64,000 nt of DNA from an uncultured Flavobacteriaceae bacterium. Lineage in GTDB: Bacteria; Bacteroidota; Bacteroidia; Flavobacteriales; Flavobacteriaceae. The stretch spans positions 62,001 through 126,000 of the forward strand of contig CANNAC010000001.1 in NCBI GenBank assembly GCA_947502495.1. The letters run 5' to 3'. Positions 8,742-17,772 of the stretch are shown one piece after another. The position numbers and the translations under genes were made by a program. The notes beneath the pieces are model-generated. The model searched no databases. It was not told the origin of the DNA and saw only the letters and a program-made list of their open reading frames with translations. Position 1 is the first letter of the stretch; each line of letters begins with the position of its first letter.

Positions 8742-9038
8742 TTATCTTAGTACCAGCTTTTTAATAATTTCTTTTCCTAGACTCTCATTGAGCATTCTGA
8801 TTATTTTTTCTTTCCCATAACTCAATTCTTCCCTTAAAACACTTGAACTTAATTGTATGTATAAGGTTTCGCGTTCTAATTGTATTGCTGTGGTGTAATT
8901 GTTTACACCATTTCCCATTAGGTTTGCCCAAGCGTCTGCTACATTAACCTTGTCTAAACCGCGTTCTAATTTGTTGGTTTCAACAAACTCTTTTAAAGCA
9001 TCTGATATGCTTAAATTTTCATTATTACGTTTTGCCAT
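8742..9038 (-). CDS. DUF721 (DciA-like) protein
   Basis: A 98-residue protein with the DUF721 layout: a helical N-terminus (ISDALKEFVETNKLERGLD), then the VADAWANLMG motif and a C-terminal beta/alpha region (TLYIQLSSSVLREELSYGKEKII). In other bacteria DUF721/DciA proteins load the replicative helicase. Its closeness to recF supports a replication-related role, although recF is in a separate block 90 bp upstream. A CGCTTTCACGGAAA element sits 6 bp before the start codon and is also found before ribH. Confidence 0.8.
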   Translation of the reverse strand: MAKRNNENLSISDALKEFVETNKLERGLDKVNVADAWANLMGNGVNNYTTAIQLERETLYIQLSSSVLREELSYGKEKIIRMLNESLGKEIIKKLVLR

Positions 9039-9130
9039 ATTTATTTTCCGTGAAAGCGAAAATCTTTTTAATTTATTGTTAATCTATTTATTGGGCGCAA
9101 GATGAACTCTAAACAGAATCTCTTATTTAA

Positions 9131-9562
9131 TTAATCTTTATTTATTCCTTCTAAATCTAAAGGTTGGTAGCGTTTGTATAAATATACGTCCTTATTCTGG
9201 TTTATTATTTTTAACTGCGCTTTAGTTGCCGACAAAATAGTTTCTTTCCAAGTAGCAAAAGGAGTCGTGTAGTACACGTTTAAGCTATCATTTTCTATAA
9301 CAACTCGTATCGTTTCTACATCTTTAGACGTTTCAAAAGTACCATAAAAATTAGGTTTTAGTTTTTTTCTAATACCAGTTAAACTATCGTTTATTTCAAA
9401 ATAATCAATAGTATCATTATAATTATAGTCTTTTTTGCTTCCGTCTTGTAAGGTAACTTCATCAATTTCCCAATAGCCATTTACATGTGTTATAAATGTT
9501 TCCGGATTTGGAGAGCAACTAAAAATCGTTAGTGCTAATAAAAGGATTATATGTTTTTTCAT
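9131..9562 (-). CDS. Small lipoprotein, lipocalin-like, unknown function
   Basis: 143 residues with a lipoprotein signal ending FSC (Cys16). The mature part ([10 protein letters not shown]..., [22 protein letters not shown]) alternates beta-strand patterns and resembles small lipocalin-like flavobacterial lipoproteins. Its ATG overlaps the recF TGA (ATGA), so it is translated from the recF transcript. No catalytic residues are evident and I do not assign a function. Confidence 0.7.
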   Translation of the reverse strand: MKKHIILLLALTIFSCSPNPETFITHVNGYWEIDEVTLQDGSKKDYNYNDTIDYFEINDSLTGIRKKLKPNFYGTFETSKDVETIRVVIENDSLNVYYTTPFATWKETILSATKAQLKIINQNKDVYLYKRYQPLDLEGINKD

Positions 9563-10638
9563 AGCTTAAAAATTTCAAAAGATTGGTGTACTTGTTTTAC
9601 TGCGTTTTCGGTGCGTTCTGCATGTGTATCGCTAATAAATAGTTGTCCGAAATTCTCATCATCCACCAACTTAATAATTTGTGCAACGCGCTGTTCGTCT
9701 AACTTATCAAAAATGTCATCTAAAAGTAGAATAGGGTTTACACCACTTTGTTTTTTTATAAAATCGAATTGTGCCAACTTTAAAGCGATTAAAAAAGATT
9801 TTTGCTGTCCTTGACTTCCAAATTTTTTAATTGGATGTTCTGCAATATTAAAAACCAAATCGTCTTTATGAATACCGGTACTCGTATATTGTAGCGCTTT
9901 GTCTTTATTTATAACGCGCATTAAAAGCGTGTTGAGGTCTGCTTCAAACAAATCACTTTTATACACTAAATCCACACTTTCGTTATTATTACTAATTGCT
10001 TGGTAACGCGACTTGAAAATAGGAATAAACTCCTGTAAAAAAGTATCTCTCGATTTAAAAATTCGAGTTCCGTAATCGGTTAACTGGTTGTTGTAAATTT
10101 CAAGAGTATCTTGATTGTACGTATTATTTAGTGCAAAATATTTTAATAGCGAGTTTCGTTGCGCTAAAATCTTATTGTATTTAATTAAATCTTCTAAATA
10201 CGTCTTGTCACTTTGTGAAATTACACTGTCTATAAATTTACGTCTTGTGTCACTTCCTTCTGTTATTAAATCCCGATCTGCAGGTGAAATAATAACTAAA
10301 GGTAAGAACCCAATATGCTCGCTAAATTTTTCATAGGCCTTATTATTTCGCTTAATAACCTTCTTTTGACCTTTTTTTAAGCTAATAGCAACTTTTTCTG
10401 TGTTGTTTTCCTTTTCATAATCGCCATTAATCACAAAAAACTCTTCGTTGTGTTTTATATTTTGAGATGCAATAGGATTAAAATAACTTTTACCAAACGA
10501 AAGATGGTAAATAGCATCTAGTATATTTGTTTTACCCACGCCATTGTTACCAACAATGCAGTTTATCTTCTCATTAAAAGAGAAGGAAATGCTGTCAAAA
10601 TTCTTATAATTAAGTAAAGAAAGTGATTTTAAAATCAT
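9559..10638 (-). CDS. recF: DNA replication and repair protein RecF
   Basis: A 359-residue SMC-like ATPase that loads RecA at gaps with RecO and RecR. Walker A is GNNGVGKT (30-37 from the chosen start), the signature region is [17 protein letters not shown], and Walker B is [13 protein letters not shown]. The reading frame is open 72 bp further upstream, but [14 protein letters not shown] is the normal RecF N-terminus, so I use the ATG at 10638. It is divergent from the TPR gene across 133 bp and followed by an overlapping lipoprotein gene. Confidence 0.95.
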   Translation of the reverse strand: MILKSLSLLNYKNFDSISFSFNEKINCIVGNNGVGKTNILDAIYHLSFGKSYFNPIASQNIKHNEEFFVINGDYEKENNTEKVAISLKKGQKKVIKRNNKAYEKFSEHIGFLPLVIISPADRDLITEGSDTRRKFIDSVISQSDKTYLEDLIKYNKILAQRNSLLKYFALNNTYNQDTLEIYNNQLTDYGTRIFKSRDTFLQEFIPIFKSRYQAISNNNESVDLVYKSDLFEADLNTLLMRVINKDKALQYTSTGIHKDDLVFNIAEHPIKKFGSQGQQKSFLIALKLAQFDFIKKQSGVNPILLLDDIFDKLDEQRVAQIIKLVDDENFGQLFISDTHAERTENAVKQVHQSFEIFKL

Positions 10639-10741
10639 AAAAAAGTGTGATAATCGGAATTCTAGAAGTTGTTTTCTTGAAATGTCTTGCAAAATATTGA
10701 AAAATAACAAATAAATAAACCTTATTTGTGAAGAAAAATTT

Positions 10742-10749
10742 TATTTTTG
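10742..10749 (+). promoter_or_regulatory. -7 box for the TPR gene
   Basis: TATTTTTG matches TAnnTTTG, 22 bp before the ATG at 10772. The nearest TTG (10726-10728) is only 13 bp away, so the upstream box is unclear. Confidence 0.45.
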
Positions 10750-10771
10750 CCACGCAATAATTAACAAAATA

Positions 10772-11542
10772 ATGGCGACATACAAGAAAAGAGGATATAA
10801 ACCGAAAACGAAAGAAGAAGAAGTACATGTTGAAGAGGAAAACTCAACAACTGCTGAAGTGTTTAATACGTTAGACGAAACAGCTTCTAAAACCGAAGAC
10901 TGGGTTATCAAAAACCAAAAATACATTTTTGTAATAATTGGTATTGTAGCAGTTGGTGTTTTAGGGTATTTAGGTTATAAAGAATTTGTAGCTAAACCAG
11001 GACAAACAGAAGCGATGAACGATATGTTTCAAGCGCAAAAATATTATAACGAAGCTGTAACAGGAACCGATAAGGATTCTTTATTTAATTTAGCATTAAA
11101 TGGAGGAGAAGGTAAATACGGTATGTTAGATATTATATCAGAACACAGCGGAACAGAAGCTGCAAACCTTGCGAACTATTATGCAGGAATGGCTTACTTA
11201 AACCAAAAAGATTACAAAAACGCAGTTTCGTATTTAGGTAAATATACTGGAAAAGACGAAGCTACGGGACCTATTGCTAAAGGAGCAATTGGAGATGCTT
11301 TTGTACAATTAAACCAAAAAGAAGATGCTTTAGGTTATTATGTACAAGCTGCCCAAATGCGTAACAATGAATTAACAACACCAATGTACTTATACAAAGC
11401 AGGAGTAACTGCTTTAGATTTAGGAAAAGCTGGTGAAGCGTTAAAGCATTTTAATCAAATTAAAGAAGAATATCCTACTGCTACCGAAGCTTCAAATATT
11501 GATGCATTTATTGGTAAAGCAGAAGTGTTGGCTACTAAATAA
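10772..11542 (+). CDS. Membrane-anchored tetratricopeptide-repeat protein
   Basis: 256 residues: a charged cytosolic N-terminus (1-45), one transmembrane helix (about 48-68, YIFVIIGIVAVGVLGYLGY), then TPR-type helical pairs (NLANYYAGMAYLNQKDYKNAVSYL; GDAFVQLNQKEDALGYY; YKAGVTALDLGKAGEALKHFNQI). The layout resembles YfgM-type proteins that assist membrane or secretory protein folding, but that is only an analogy. It lies 24 bp upstream of ribH and is probably co-transcribed. Confidence 0.8.
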   Translation: MATYKKRGYKPKTKEEEVHVEEENSTTAEVFNTLDETASKTEDWVIKNQKYIFVIIGIVAVGVLGYLGYKEFVAKPGQTEAMNDMFQAQKYYNEAVTGTDKDSLFNLALNGGEGKYGMLDIISEHSGTEAANLANYYAGMAYLNQKDYKNAVSYLGKYTGKDEATGPIAKGAIGDAFVQLNQKEDALGYYVQAAQMRNNELTTPMYLYKAGVTALDLGKAGEALKHFNQIKEEYPTATEASNIDAFIGKAEVLATK

Positions 11543-11566
11543 ATTACCGCTTTCGCGGAAAGAAAC

Positions 11567-12049
11567 ATGGCAACAGTAAATAAAAATTTATCCGATTACG
11601 ATAAAAACACAATCCCAAACGCGAAAGATTTTCGGTTTGGGATTGTTGTTTCAGAATGGAACGATAATATCACCGAAGGTTTATATAAAGGCGCTTTAGA
11701 AGCACTACTTGAAAATGGTGTAGCAGAAGAAAACATTCTTCGTTGGAATGTTCCTGGTAGCTACGAACTTATTTTTGGAAGCAAAAAAATGCAACAGTAT
11801 AATGTAGATGCTGTAATTGCAATTGGTAGCGTAATTCAAGGAGAAACGAAACATTTCGATTTTGTTTGTGAAGCCGTTTCCCAAGGGATTAAAGACTTAA
11901 ACGTGATACATGATGTTCCTGTGATTTTCTGTGTACTTACAGATATGAATATGCAACAAGGTATTGAACGTTCTGGCGGAATTCACGGTAATAAAGGAAC
12001 CGAAGCTGCTGTAGCCGCAATTAAAATGGCTGCGTTGAATAACCTTTAG
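11567..12049 (+). CDS. ribH: 6,7-dimethyl-8-ribityllumazine synthase
   Basis: 160 residues of normal length. The substrate-binding features FGIVVSEWND, VPGSYELIFGSKK, AIGSVIQGETKHFDFV and GNKGTEAA are present. The enzyme joins the ribityl-aminouracil and butanone-phosphate precursors in the penultimate step of riboflavin synthesis. The start is preceded by CCGC-TTTC-GCGG, a short GC hairpin only 9 bp before the ATG. Confidence 0.97.
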   Translation: MATVNKNLSDYDKNTIPNAKDFRFGIVVSEWNDNITEGLYKGALEALLENGVAEENILRWNVPGSYELIFGSKKMQQYNVDAVIAIGSVIQGETKHFDFVCEAVSQGIKDLNVIHDVPVIFCVLTDMNMQQGIERSGGIHGNKGTEAAVAAIKMAALNNL

Positions 12050-12404
12050 TCTTTTTATATTAGTATATAGTCTCTGTTTTTAGCTTCCGCATAACGAGAC
12101 AACAACAGAAAACAGCACAGCTTTGCTTCTTCATGATTTGGAAAGAAGCAATTTCTGGTAAACTGTTTTTAGTTTCCGCTATACCACACAACAACAAAAA
12201 AATAGCGTCACAATTTTGGGTCTTCATGGCTTTGCTATAAAAAAGTTGCAGCGCTAGTATTGTAATTCTCTTAAAGAATTTTACTACATCTGTCTTCTAA
12301 CAACAGTTTTTGGTGCTATTTGTTAACAATTTTTAGCACTTTCCATTCTATATTTCCTTGTAAATTAAGTAAATTTGAAGGTAACTTAGACTTTTAATTT
12401 TACA
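12050..12404. other. Gene-free 355-bp interval with an imperfect direct repeat
   Basis: No ORF or RNA gene recognised. Two related stretches lie about 89 bp apart: CTGTTTTTAG-TTCCGC with ACAACAACA and CTTCATG at 12074-12137, and again at 12163-12230. Near the right end TAAATTTG (12370-12377) is a -7 box for the small genes leading into mutL. Confidence 0.5.
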
Positions 12405-12620
12405 GTGAATTTATTTAATCAACGCAGAAACAAAACGTTTAGTTATAAACCTAAACATCAAAGAGAACAAGAGCAAATCGAAAAAGAAGCGCTTAGTTCC
12501 AAATGGGACGATATTCGAGGAACCTCTAAACGAAAAGGAAGTTTTCTTTCTAGCTTAACAGCTATGGTGCTATTTTTGATAGCTGTATTGGTATTGTTAT
12601 ACATTTTAGGTAGTTACTAA
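12405..12620 (+). CDS. Small single-pass membrane protein, unknown
   Basis: 71 residues with a GTG start (no in-frame ATG nearby; -7 box 28 bp upstream). A basic N-terminal half (residues 4-14, FNQRRNKTFSY) is followed by one C-terminal transmembrane helix (about 50-68). It resembles the next gene's product at the N-terminus (F-x-x-[RK]-x-[RN]-[RK]-x-F-x-Y-x-P) and in overall layout, so the two look like a tandem duplicate. The pair leads directly into mutL. Function unknown. Confidence 0.6.
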   Translation: MNLFNQRRNKTFSYKPKHQREQEQIEKEALSSKWDDIRGTSKRKGSFLSSLTAMVLFLIAVLVLLYILGSY

Positions 12621-12633
12621 TAAAGCAAAGATT

Positions 12634-12915
12634 ATGGGAATTTTTAAAACAAAGCAAAACAGAAAGTTTGATTACACACCTCAATACTTTAAAGGGGAAG
12701 GAAATCCGTATGAAATTAAACACAAATTTGATGACCAAAGACAAACTGTTGGTAGTCAAGGAGGCATAAAAACGAAGCTAGTTTCTGCGCTTAACGACTA
12801 TAAAAACAACGAAGATAAAACGGCAAATAAACGCGTTTTAATTATTCTTGCTATCCTCATATTTGTATTTTTGTTTATTATAGATTTTGACTTATCTATA
12901 TTCTTTTCAAAATAA
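12634..12915 (+). CDS. Small single-pass membrane protein, paralogue of the preceding gene
   Basis: 93 residues: N-terminal FKTKQNRKFDYTPQYFKGEG motif, a polar middle and a C-terminal transmembrane helix (about 67-88). Proteins of this type between ribH and mutL in flavobacteria have sometimes been labelled riboflavin synthase subunit beta. Nothing in the sequence supports an enzyme, so I would not use that name. It ends 3 bp before the mutL start and is probably co-translated with it. Confidence 0.7.
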   Translation: MGIFKTKQNRKFDYTPQYFKGEGNPYEIKHKFDDQRQTVGSQGGIKTKLVSALNDYKNNEDKTANKRVLIILAILIFVFLFIIDFDLSIFFSK

Positions 12916-12918
12916 TTT

Positions 12919-14772
12919 ATGGCAGATATTATTCAACTTTTACCCGATCATGTTGCTAACCAGATTGCAGCTGGTGAGGTAGTACAACGACCTGCTTCGG
13001 TAGTAAAAGAATTACTAGAAAACGCTATTGATGCGCAAGCTACAAGTATTAAACTAATAGTAAAAGAGGCTGGAAAAACCTTAATTCAAGTAATAGACGA
13101 TGGTAAAGGAATGAGCACAACAGATGCTCGTTTAAGTTTTGAGCGTCATGCAACTTCTAAAATTAGAACGGCAGATGATCTTTTTAAACTAAATACCAAA
13201 GGCTTTCGTGGGGAAGCTTTAGCAAGTATTGCAGCGATTGCTCATGTAGAATTAAAAACCAAACAAGAGGATCAAGAGGTTGGTACTAGCATTATTATAG
13301 CGGGTAGCGAAATTGAAGAACAAGAAGTAGTTGTGACTCCTAAAGGAACTTCGATTGCGGTTAAAAATTTGTTTTTTAATATTCCTGCAAGACGAAATTT
13401 TTTAAAATCTAATACGGTAGAATTACGTCATATAATTGATGAATTTCATCGAGTTACCTTAGCGCATCCTAATATTGCATTCGCAATGTATCATAATGGA
13501 TCTGAAGTGTTTCAGCTTCCAGAAAGTAATTATAGACAGCGAATTGTAAATTTATTCGGAACAAAAACCAATGAAAAATTGGTTCCTGTAGAAGAAGATA
13601 CCGAAGTATTGAAGATTTCCGGATTTGTTGGGAAACCAGAATATGCTAAAAAATCTAGAGGCGAACAGTTCTTTTTTGTGAACGATAGGTTTATCAAAAG
13701 TGCTTATTTAAATCATGCAATAGGTTCGGCCTTTGAAGGTTTGTTAAAAGATGGCGCACATGCAAGCTACTTTTTAAACTTGCAGGTAAATCCGCAAACC
13801 ATAGATATTAATATACATCCTACAAAAACAGAAATTAAGTTTGATGATGAACATACGCTGTATGCTATTTTGCGTTCTGCGGTGAAACATAGTTTGGGCC
13901 AATTTAATATTGCTCCTGTTTTAGATTTCGATCGGGATGCTAATTTAGATACCCCTTACGGATTTAAAAATAAAGGAGGAAGTACACCAACCATAGAGGT
14001 GGACCGTAGTTTTAATCCTTTTCAAGAAGAAAGAATTCCAGTTGCCAAACAACAAGTCTCTTATAAAAAAGAAGTTGCCGGAAGCTGGGAAGGTTTATAT
14101 GTTGGTTTAGAATCTAAAAGTACCAAGACACAACAAGATTTTAGCGAAGTGCATTTTGAAAGCGATGAGCAAACTGCTTCTATGTTTACCAATGAAAACG
14201 AAGTAGAACAACAGCAATCTACCTACCAGTTAAATAATAAATATATTATTAGTAAGGTAAAGTCTGGAATGCTACTTATCGATCAGCATAGAGCGCACCA
14301 ACGTGTGTTATACGAAGATTTTCTTAAAAATTTGACGGTAAAGGAAGCAATGAGTCAGCAATTATTATTCCCTTTACAATTGCATTTTTCATCCCAAGAA
14401 ATTACAATTATCCATCAAGTAAAAGAAGATTTAGAGCATACCGGATTTATGTTTGCTTCTATAAATGAAGATAGCTTAGAAATTACAGGAGTTCCTGTAA
14501 GCGTTCCAGAAAGTGAGGTTTCTATCATTTTAGAACAACTCATTAGTGATGTAGAAAACGAAGTACCAGATAGTAATTTTAGTGCAACAGATTTACTAGC
14601 TAAGTCGATGTCTAAAAGTTTGGCTATTAAAACCGGGCAAAGCTTAAGTTTACAAGAGCAAGAGCATTTGGTAAATAAACTTTTTGCTTGTAAAGAACCT
14701 AATGTTTCTGCAATGAATAGACCAACTTTTGTTACCATGACCATGGACGAGTTGGATAGAAAGTTTTTGTAA
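12919..14772 (+). CDS. mutL: DNA mismatch repair protein MutL
   Basis: 617 residues. The GHKL ATPase domain (1-330) has ELLENAIDA, DDGKGM and KGFRGEALASI intact; a variable linker (about 340-425) precedes the C-terminal dimerisation domain (about 430-617). The C-terminal metal motif of nicking MutL proteins, DQHA-x2-E-x4-E, reads DQHRAHQRVLYE from residue 455: the Ala and first Glu are changed while Asp and last Glu remain. The CPHGRP-like motif is also not recognisable (SAMNRPTF). Endonuclease activity is therefore uncertain, possibly as a lineage feature. Confidence 0.95.
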   Translation: MADIIQLLPDHVANQIAAGEVVQRPASVVKELLENAIDAQATSIKLIVKEAGKTLIQVIDDGKGMSTTDARLSFERHATSKIRTADDLFKLNTKGFRGEALASIAAIAHVELKTKQEDQEVGTSIIIAGSEIEEQEVVVTPKGTSIAVKNLFFNIPARRNFLKSNTVELRHIIDEFHRVTLAHPNIAFAMYHNGSEVFQLPESNYRQRIVNLFGTKTNEKLVPVEEDTEVLKISGFVGKPEYAKKSRGEQFFFVNDRFIKSAYLNHAIGSAFEGLLKDGAHASYFLNLQVNPQTIDINIHPTKTEIKFDDEHTLYAILRSAVKHSLGQFNIAPVLDFDRDANLDTPYGFKNKGGSTPTIEVDRSFNPFQEERIPVAKQQVSYKKEVAGSWEGLYVGLESKSTKTQQDFSEVHFESDEQTASMFTNENEVEQQQSTYQLNNKYIISKVKSGMLLIDQHRAHQRVLYEDFLKNLTVKEAMSQQLLFPLQLHFSSQEITIIHQVKEDLEHTGFMFASINEDSLEITGVPVSVPESEVSIILEQLISDVENEVPDSNFSATDLLAKSMSKSLAIKTGQSLSLQEQEHLVNKLFACKEPNVSAMNRPTFVTMTMDELDRKFL

Positions 14773-14791
14773 AGTATAATAAAATAAAAAG

Positions 14792-14831
14792 ATTCCCTTT
14801 CCTGCCTGTCGGCAGACAGGTTCAAGGGAAT
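14792..14831. repeat. REP-like palindrome / terminator after mutL
   Basis: ATTCCCTT (14792-14799) pairs with AAGGGAAT (14824-14831). Inside, CCTGTC pairs with GACAGG around a GGCA loop within the GC-rich 20-mer at 14801-14820. CCTGCC/GGCAGG palindromes of this kind are scattered in intergenic regions of many Flavobacteriaceae. Here it could also end the mutL transcript. Confidence 0.65.
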
Positions 14832-14843
14832 GAAAAAATAAAT

Positions 14844-15686
14844 ATGAATAGAATAACAGACACAGTAAAACATTTAATAATCATAAACGTTCTTATGTTT
14901 ATTGGTACTTTATTTGTTGGGAACGGACAATTGTTTTATGAATGGTTTGCTTTATACTTTCCCAAAAACGATGCTTTTCAACCTTGGCAAATAATAACAC
15001 ACATGTTTATGCATGGTGGAGCAGATTTACAAAATCTTAGCTTAATGCATTTAGGTTTTAATATGTTTGCTTTATGGATGTTTGGTACCTCTGTAGAACA
15101 GGTTTTAGGAAGTAAGAAATTTTTGTTTGTCTATATCTCGGCAGGATTAGGAGCGGTATTGTTTCAGTTGGGGTATTACTATTTTCAATATTATCAGGCT
15201 TCAGCAGGTATTTCTAATCTTGGACTTAGTTCCGAGTTGATTCATTCTATTATTAATATAAATTCAGTTCAAGGTAATTATATTCTTCCTGAAGTTTTTC
15301 AAAAAGGATTAATTGAAATTTTAACAAATAACAATTATACTGGACCGCAAATAGATGCTACTTCGTTTGGTTCATTGTTTGAAATGAATAAGACAACATT
15401 GTCATCCATGGTGGGAGCATCTGGTTGTATTATGGGGGTTTTAGCCGCTTTTGGTATGATGAACCCAGAAGCAAAACTGATGATGATCTTTTTACCAATT
15501 CCTATAAAAGCAAAGTATTTTATTCCAGGGATTATTCTATTAGATGTTATTTCTGCAATTTCAGGACAATCGTTTTTTAGTCCAAGTAACACGGCATATA
15601 TGGCGCATGTTGGAGGAGCAATTACAGGATTTCTAATTATGTGGTATTGGAAAAAAAATCAGTTTAATCAAAACCGTTGGGATTAA
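14844..15686 (+). CDS. Rhomboid-family intramembrane serine protease (1)
   Basis: 280 residues with about six membrane helices. The catalytic Ser lies in GASG (Ser193) and the His in AHVGGA (His255); the HMFMHGG loop after the first helix and the NMFALWMFG helix are also typical. Rhomboids cut single-pass membrane proteins within the bilayer. An insert (about 115-170) between helices is longer than in the neighbouring paralogue. The stop codon overlaps the next rhomboid start by 1 bp (TAATG), implying coupled translation. Confidence 0.92.
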   Translation: MNRITDTVKHLIIINVLMFIGTLFVGNGQLFYEWFALYFPKNDAFQPWQIITHMFMHGGADLQNLSLMHLGFNMFALWMFGTSVEQVLGSKKFLFVYISAGLGAVLFQLGYYYFQYYQASAGISNLGLSSELIHSIININSVQGNYILPEVFQKGLIEILTNNNYTGPQIDATSFGSLFEMNKTTLSSMVGASGCIMGVLAAFGMMNPEAKLMMIFLPIPIKAKYFIPGIILLDVISAISGQSFFSPSNTAYMAHVGGAITGFLIMWYWKKNQFNQNRWD

Positions 15687-16549
15687 TGACAAATCTAAAT
15701 CAAGATATTAAACAAAAACTAACACAGCTTAATGTGTTTGAAAAGCTTATTGCGGTTAACGTTCTTGTTTTTATACTAGCACAAGTTTTAAGATTTGTTT
15801 TAAAGACAGGATCTAGTATGTCTTGGTTTGAACTCCCTAGTGACTTTTTTGATTTCCTAAAACAACCATGGAGCATTATTAGCTATGCTTTTGTGCATTA
15901 TGATTTTATGCACATGCTATTTAATATGCTTTGGCTATATTTTATAGGTAGAATGTTTATCAATTTATTTAATACCAAACTTGCTTTAAATGTGTACTTT
16001 CTTGGTGCAATTTCAGGAGGTTTAGTATTTCTGTTGGGGTATGCGCTACTACCAAATGTTTTTAGTTCTGGTCACCGATTAGTTGGTGCTTCTGGAGCCG
16101 TGAGGGCTTTACTTATTTTTATGTGCGCATATATGCCTAATATGGATTTACGCGTTTTCACCTTTAATATAAAACTGAAACACGTTGGTATTGCCATTGT
16201 TGTTCTGGATTTTGTTGGCCTTTTTGGCGGGAATGCAGGCGGGAATCTTGCTCATTTTGGAGGAACTATTCTTGGTTATTTTTATGCTACGCAGTTAACC
16301 AAAGGAAAAGATATTGGTAAAGGATTTGAAGGTTTTATGGATGGCTTTACAAATATATTTAAAAAGAATCCGTCGAAGCTTAAAACCGTCCATAAAAAGA
16401 AAGGCAAAGTTGCTGGTTATACTAAAGATGAATTTAAAGAGTTTAACAACCAAAAGAAAATAGATGTTATTCTAGATAAAATTAGTAAAAGTGGTTATGA
16501 CAGTTTAACCAAAGAAGAAAAGGAATTATTGTTTCGAGCAGGTAAATAG
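15686..16549 (+). CDS. Rhomboid-family intramembrane serine protease (2)
   Basis: 287 residues. GASG (Ser136) and AHFGG (His190) supply the catalytic dyad, with the family YAFVHYDFMHMLFNMLWLY loop/helix. After the membrane domain there is a basic cytosolic tail (about 215-287) rich in Lys. An in-frame ATG 9 bp upstream exists, but TAATG coupling with the first rhomboid and the MTNLNQ start favour 15686. A same-operon tandem pair suggests different substrates or a heteromeric arrangement; that is inference. Confidence 0.92.
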   Translation: MTNLNQDIKQKLTQLNVFEKLIAVNVLVFILAQVLRFVLKTGSSMSWFELPSDFFDFLKQPWSIISYAFVHYDFMHMLFNMLWLYFIGRMFINLFNTKLALNVYFLGAISGGLVFLLGYALLPNVFSSGHRLVGASGAVRALLIFMCAYMPNMDLRVFTFNIKLKHVGIAIVVLDFVGLFGGNAGGNLAHFGGTILGYFYATQLTKGKDIGKGFEGFMDGFTNIFKKNPSKLKTVHKKKGKVAGYTKDEFKEFNNQKKIDVILDKISKSGYDSLTKEEKELLFRAGK

Positions 16550-16609
16550 TGAGCAGTATTCAGTCATCAGTAAGCAGTTAACGGTCAGCAAGCACCTAGC
16601 ATACATCAC

Positions 16610-17635
16610 ATGAAAAAATTAAACTTTATAAATAAAATAGTATTCTTCTTCAACTCTGTTGCGGCTACTCTTTTATTACTTTCATACGTGTTGCCTTTTG
16701 TAGCTCCAAAAACTTTTGCCATCTTATCGGTTCTAAGTTTAGGGGTTCCGTTTTTAATCATAGTAAATGTTTTGTTTTTTCTGTACTGGTTGTTAAAAAT
16801 TAAAAAACAGTTCTTTTTATCTTTTTTAGTTTTAGTCATTGGCTATTTGTCGTTTGGGTCCTTATATAAATTTTCAAATAAAAAGGAAGTAGACAAAAAA
16901 AATAGTCTGACCGTTATGAATTATAACGTGAGACTTTTTAACTTATATGATTGGATAGAAGAAGATAATACAGCTATAAAACTAATTGACTTTATTAAAG
17001 AAAAAGCACCAGATGTAGTTAGTTTTCAAGAATATCATCCGCATGAAAACATCGATTTATCTTTTTTTAAATATAAATTTGAAAAACTAACGGGTAATAA
17101 AATTAAATTCGGACAAGCTATTTTTTCGCAATATCCAATTATAAATTCTGGTTCTGTAGCGTTTCCTAATACTTCTAATAATGCCATTTTTGTGGATATC
17201 GTGAAGCAAAAAGATACCATTCGTATTTATAATGTACACTTACAGTCTTTAAAAATAGATACGAAAGTAGAGGCGATTTCTCAAGAGAATTCCGAACGTT
17301 TAATGAAACGTATTGGTAAGTCTTTTGAAATGCAGCAAACACAAACCGAATTGTTTTTAAAGCACAAAAAGCAATGCAAATATAAAGTAGTCGTTAGTGG
17401 CGATTTTAACAATACAGCGTTTTCTTATGTGTATAAGGAAATGAAAGAAGATTTAAAAGATGCCTTTAAGATTGCAGGAAATGGTTTTGGTAGAACCTAC
17501 GATTTTAAATTCTTTCCTACGCGAATCGATTTTATTTTAGTGGATGATGCTTTTGTTGTTGACGCTTTTAAAACCTACGATGTACATTATTCCGACCATT
17601 TTCCAGTAATGGCTAGGTTGTCATTGTTGGATTAA
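16610..17635 (+). CDS. Membrane-anchored endonuclease/exonuclease/phosphatase family protein
   Basis: 341 residues. Three N-terminal hydrophobic helices (about 10-85) precede an EEP (DNase I-like) domain with MNYNVRLFN, SFQEYH, SGDFNNT and the terminal YSDHFPV. The Asn, Glu, Asp/Asn and His of the active site are present. Members hydrolyse phosphodiester or phosphoester bonds in nucleic acids, inositol lipids or sphingomyelin; the substrate here is unknown. The 60-bp spacer after the rhomboid contains a CAGT-rich degenerate stretch. Confidence 0.85.
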   Translation: MKKLNFINKIVFFFNSVAATLLLLSYVLPFVAPKTFAILSVLSLGVPFLIIVNVLFFLYWLLKIKKQFFLSFLVLVIGYLSFGSLYKFSNKKEVDKKNSLTVMNYNVRLFNLYDWIEEDNTAIKLIDFIKEKAPDVVSFQEYHPHENIDLSFFKYKFEKLTGNKIKFGQAIFSQYPIINSGSVAFPNTSNNAIFVDIVKQKDTIRIYNVHLQSLKIDTKVEAISQENSERLMKRIGKSFEMQQTQTELFLKHKKQCKYKVVVSGDFNNTAFSYVYKEMKEDLKDAFKIAGNGFGRTYDFKFFPTRIDFILVDDAFVVDAFKTYDVHYSDHFPVMARLSLLD

Positions 17636-17772
17636 CTGTTATTCCTTCGAAATCGAAAATTCACGATTTCAATATCTAAAATAAGAATTAAGGAGTAATG
17701 CAGGAATCTTTTTATTAGTAAATGAAAAGTGTATAGTTATATAGCTGTGATTCCTTTTTTCAAAGGAATGTG

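Noticed and set aside
16553-16600. CAGT-rich repeat between rhomboid 2 and the EEP gene
   Set aside because: Degenerate CAGT/CAGC words without clear period or structure.
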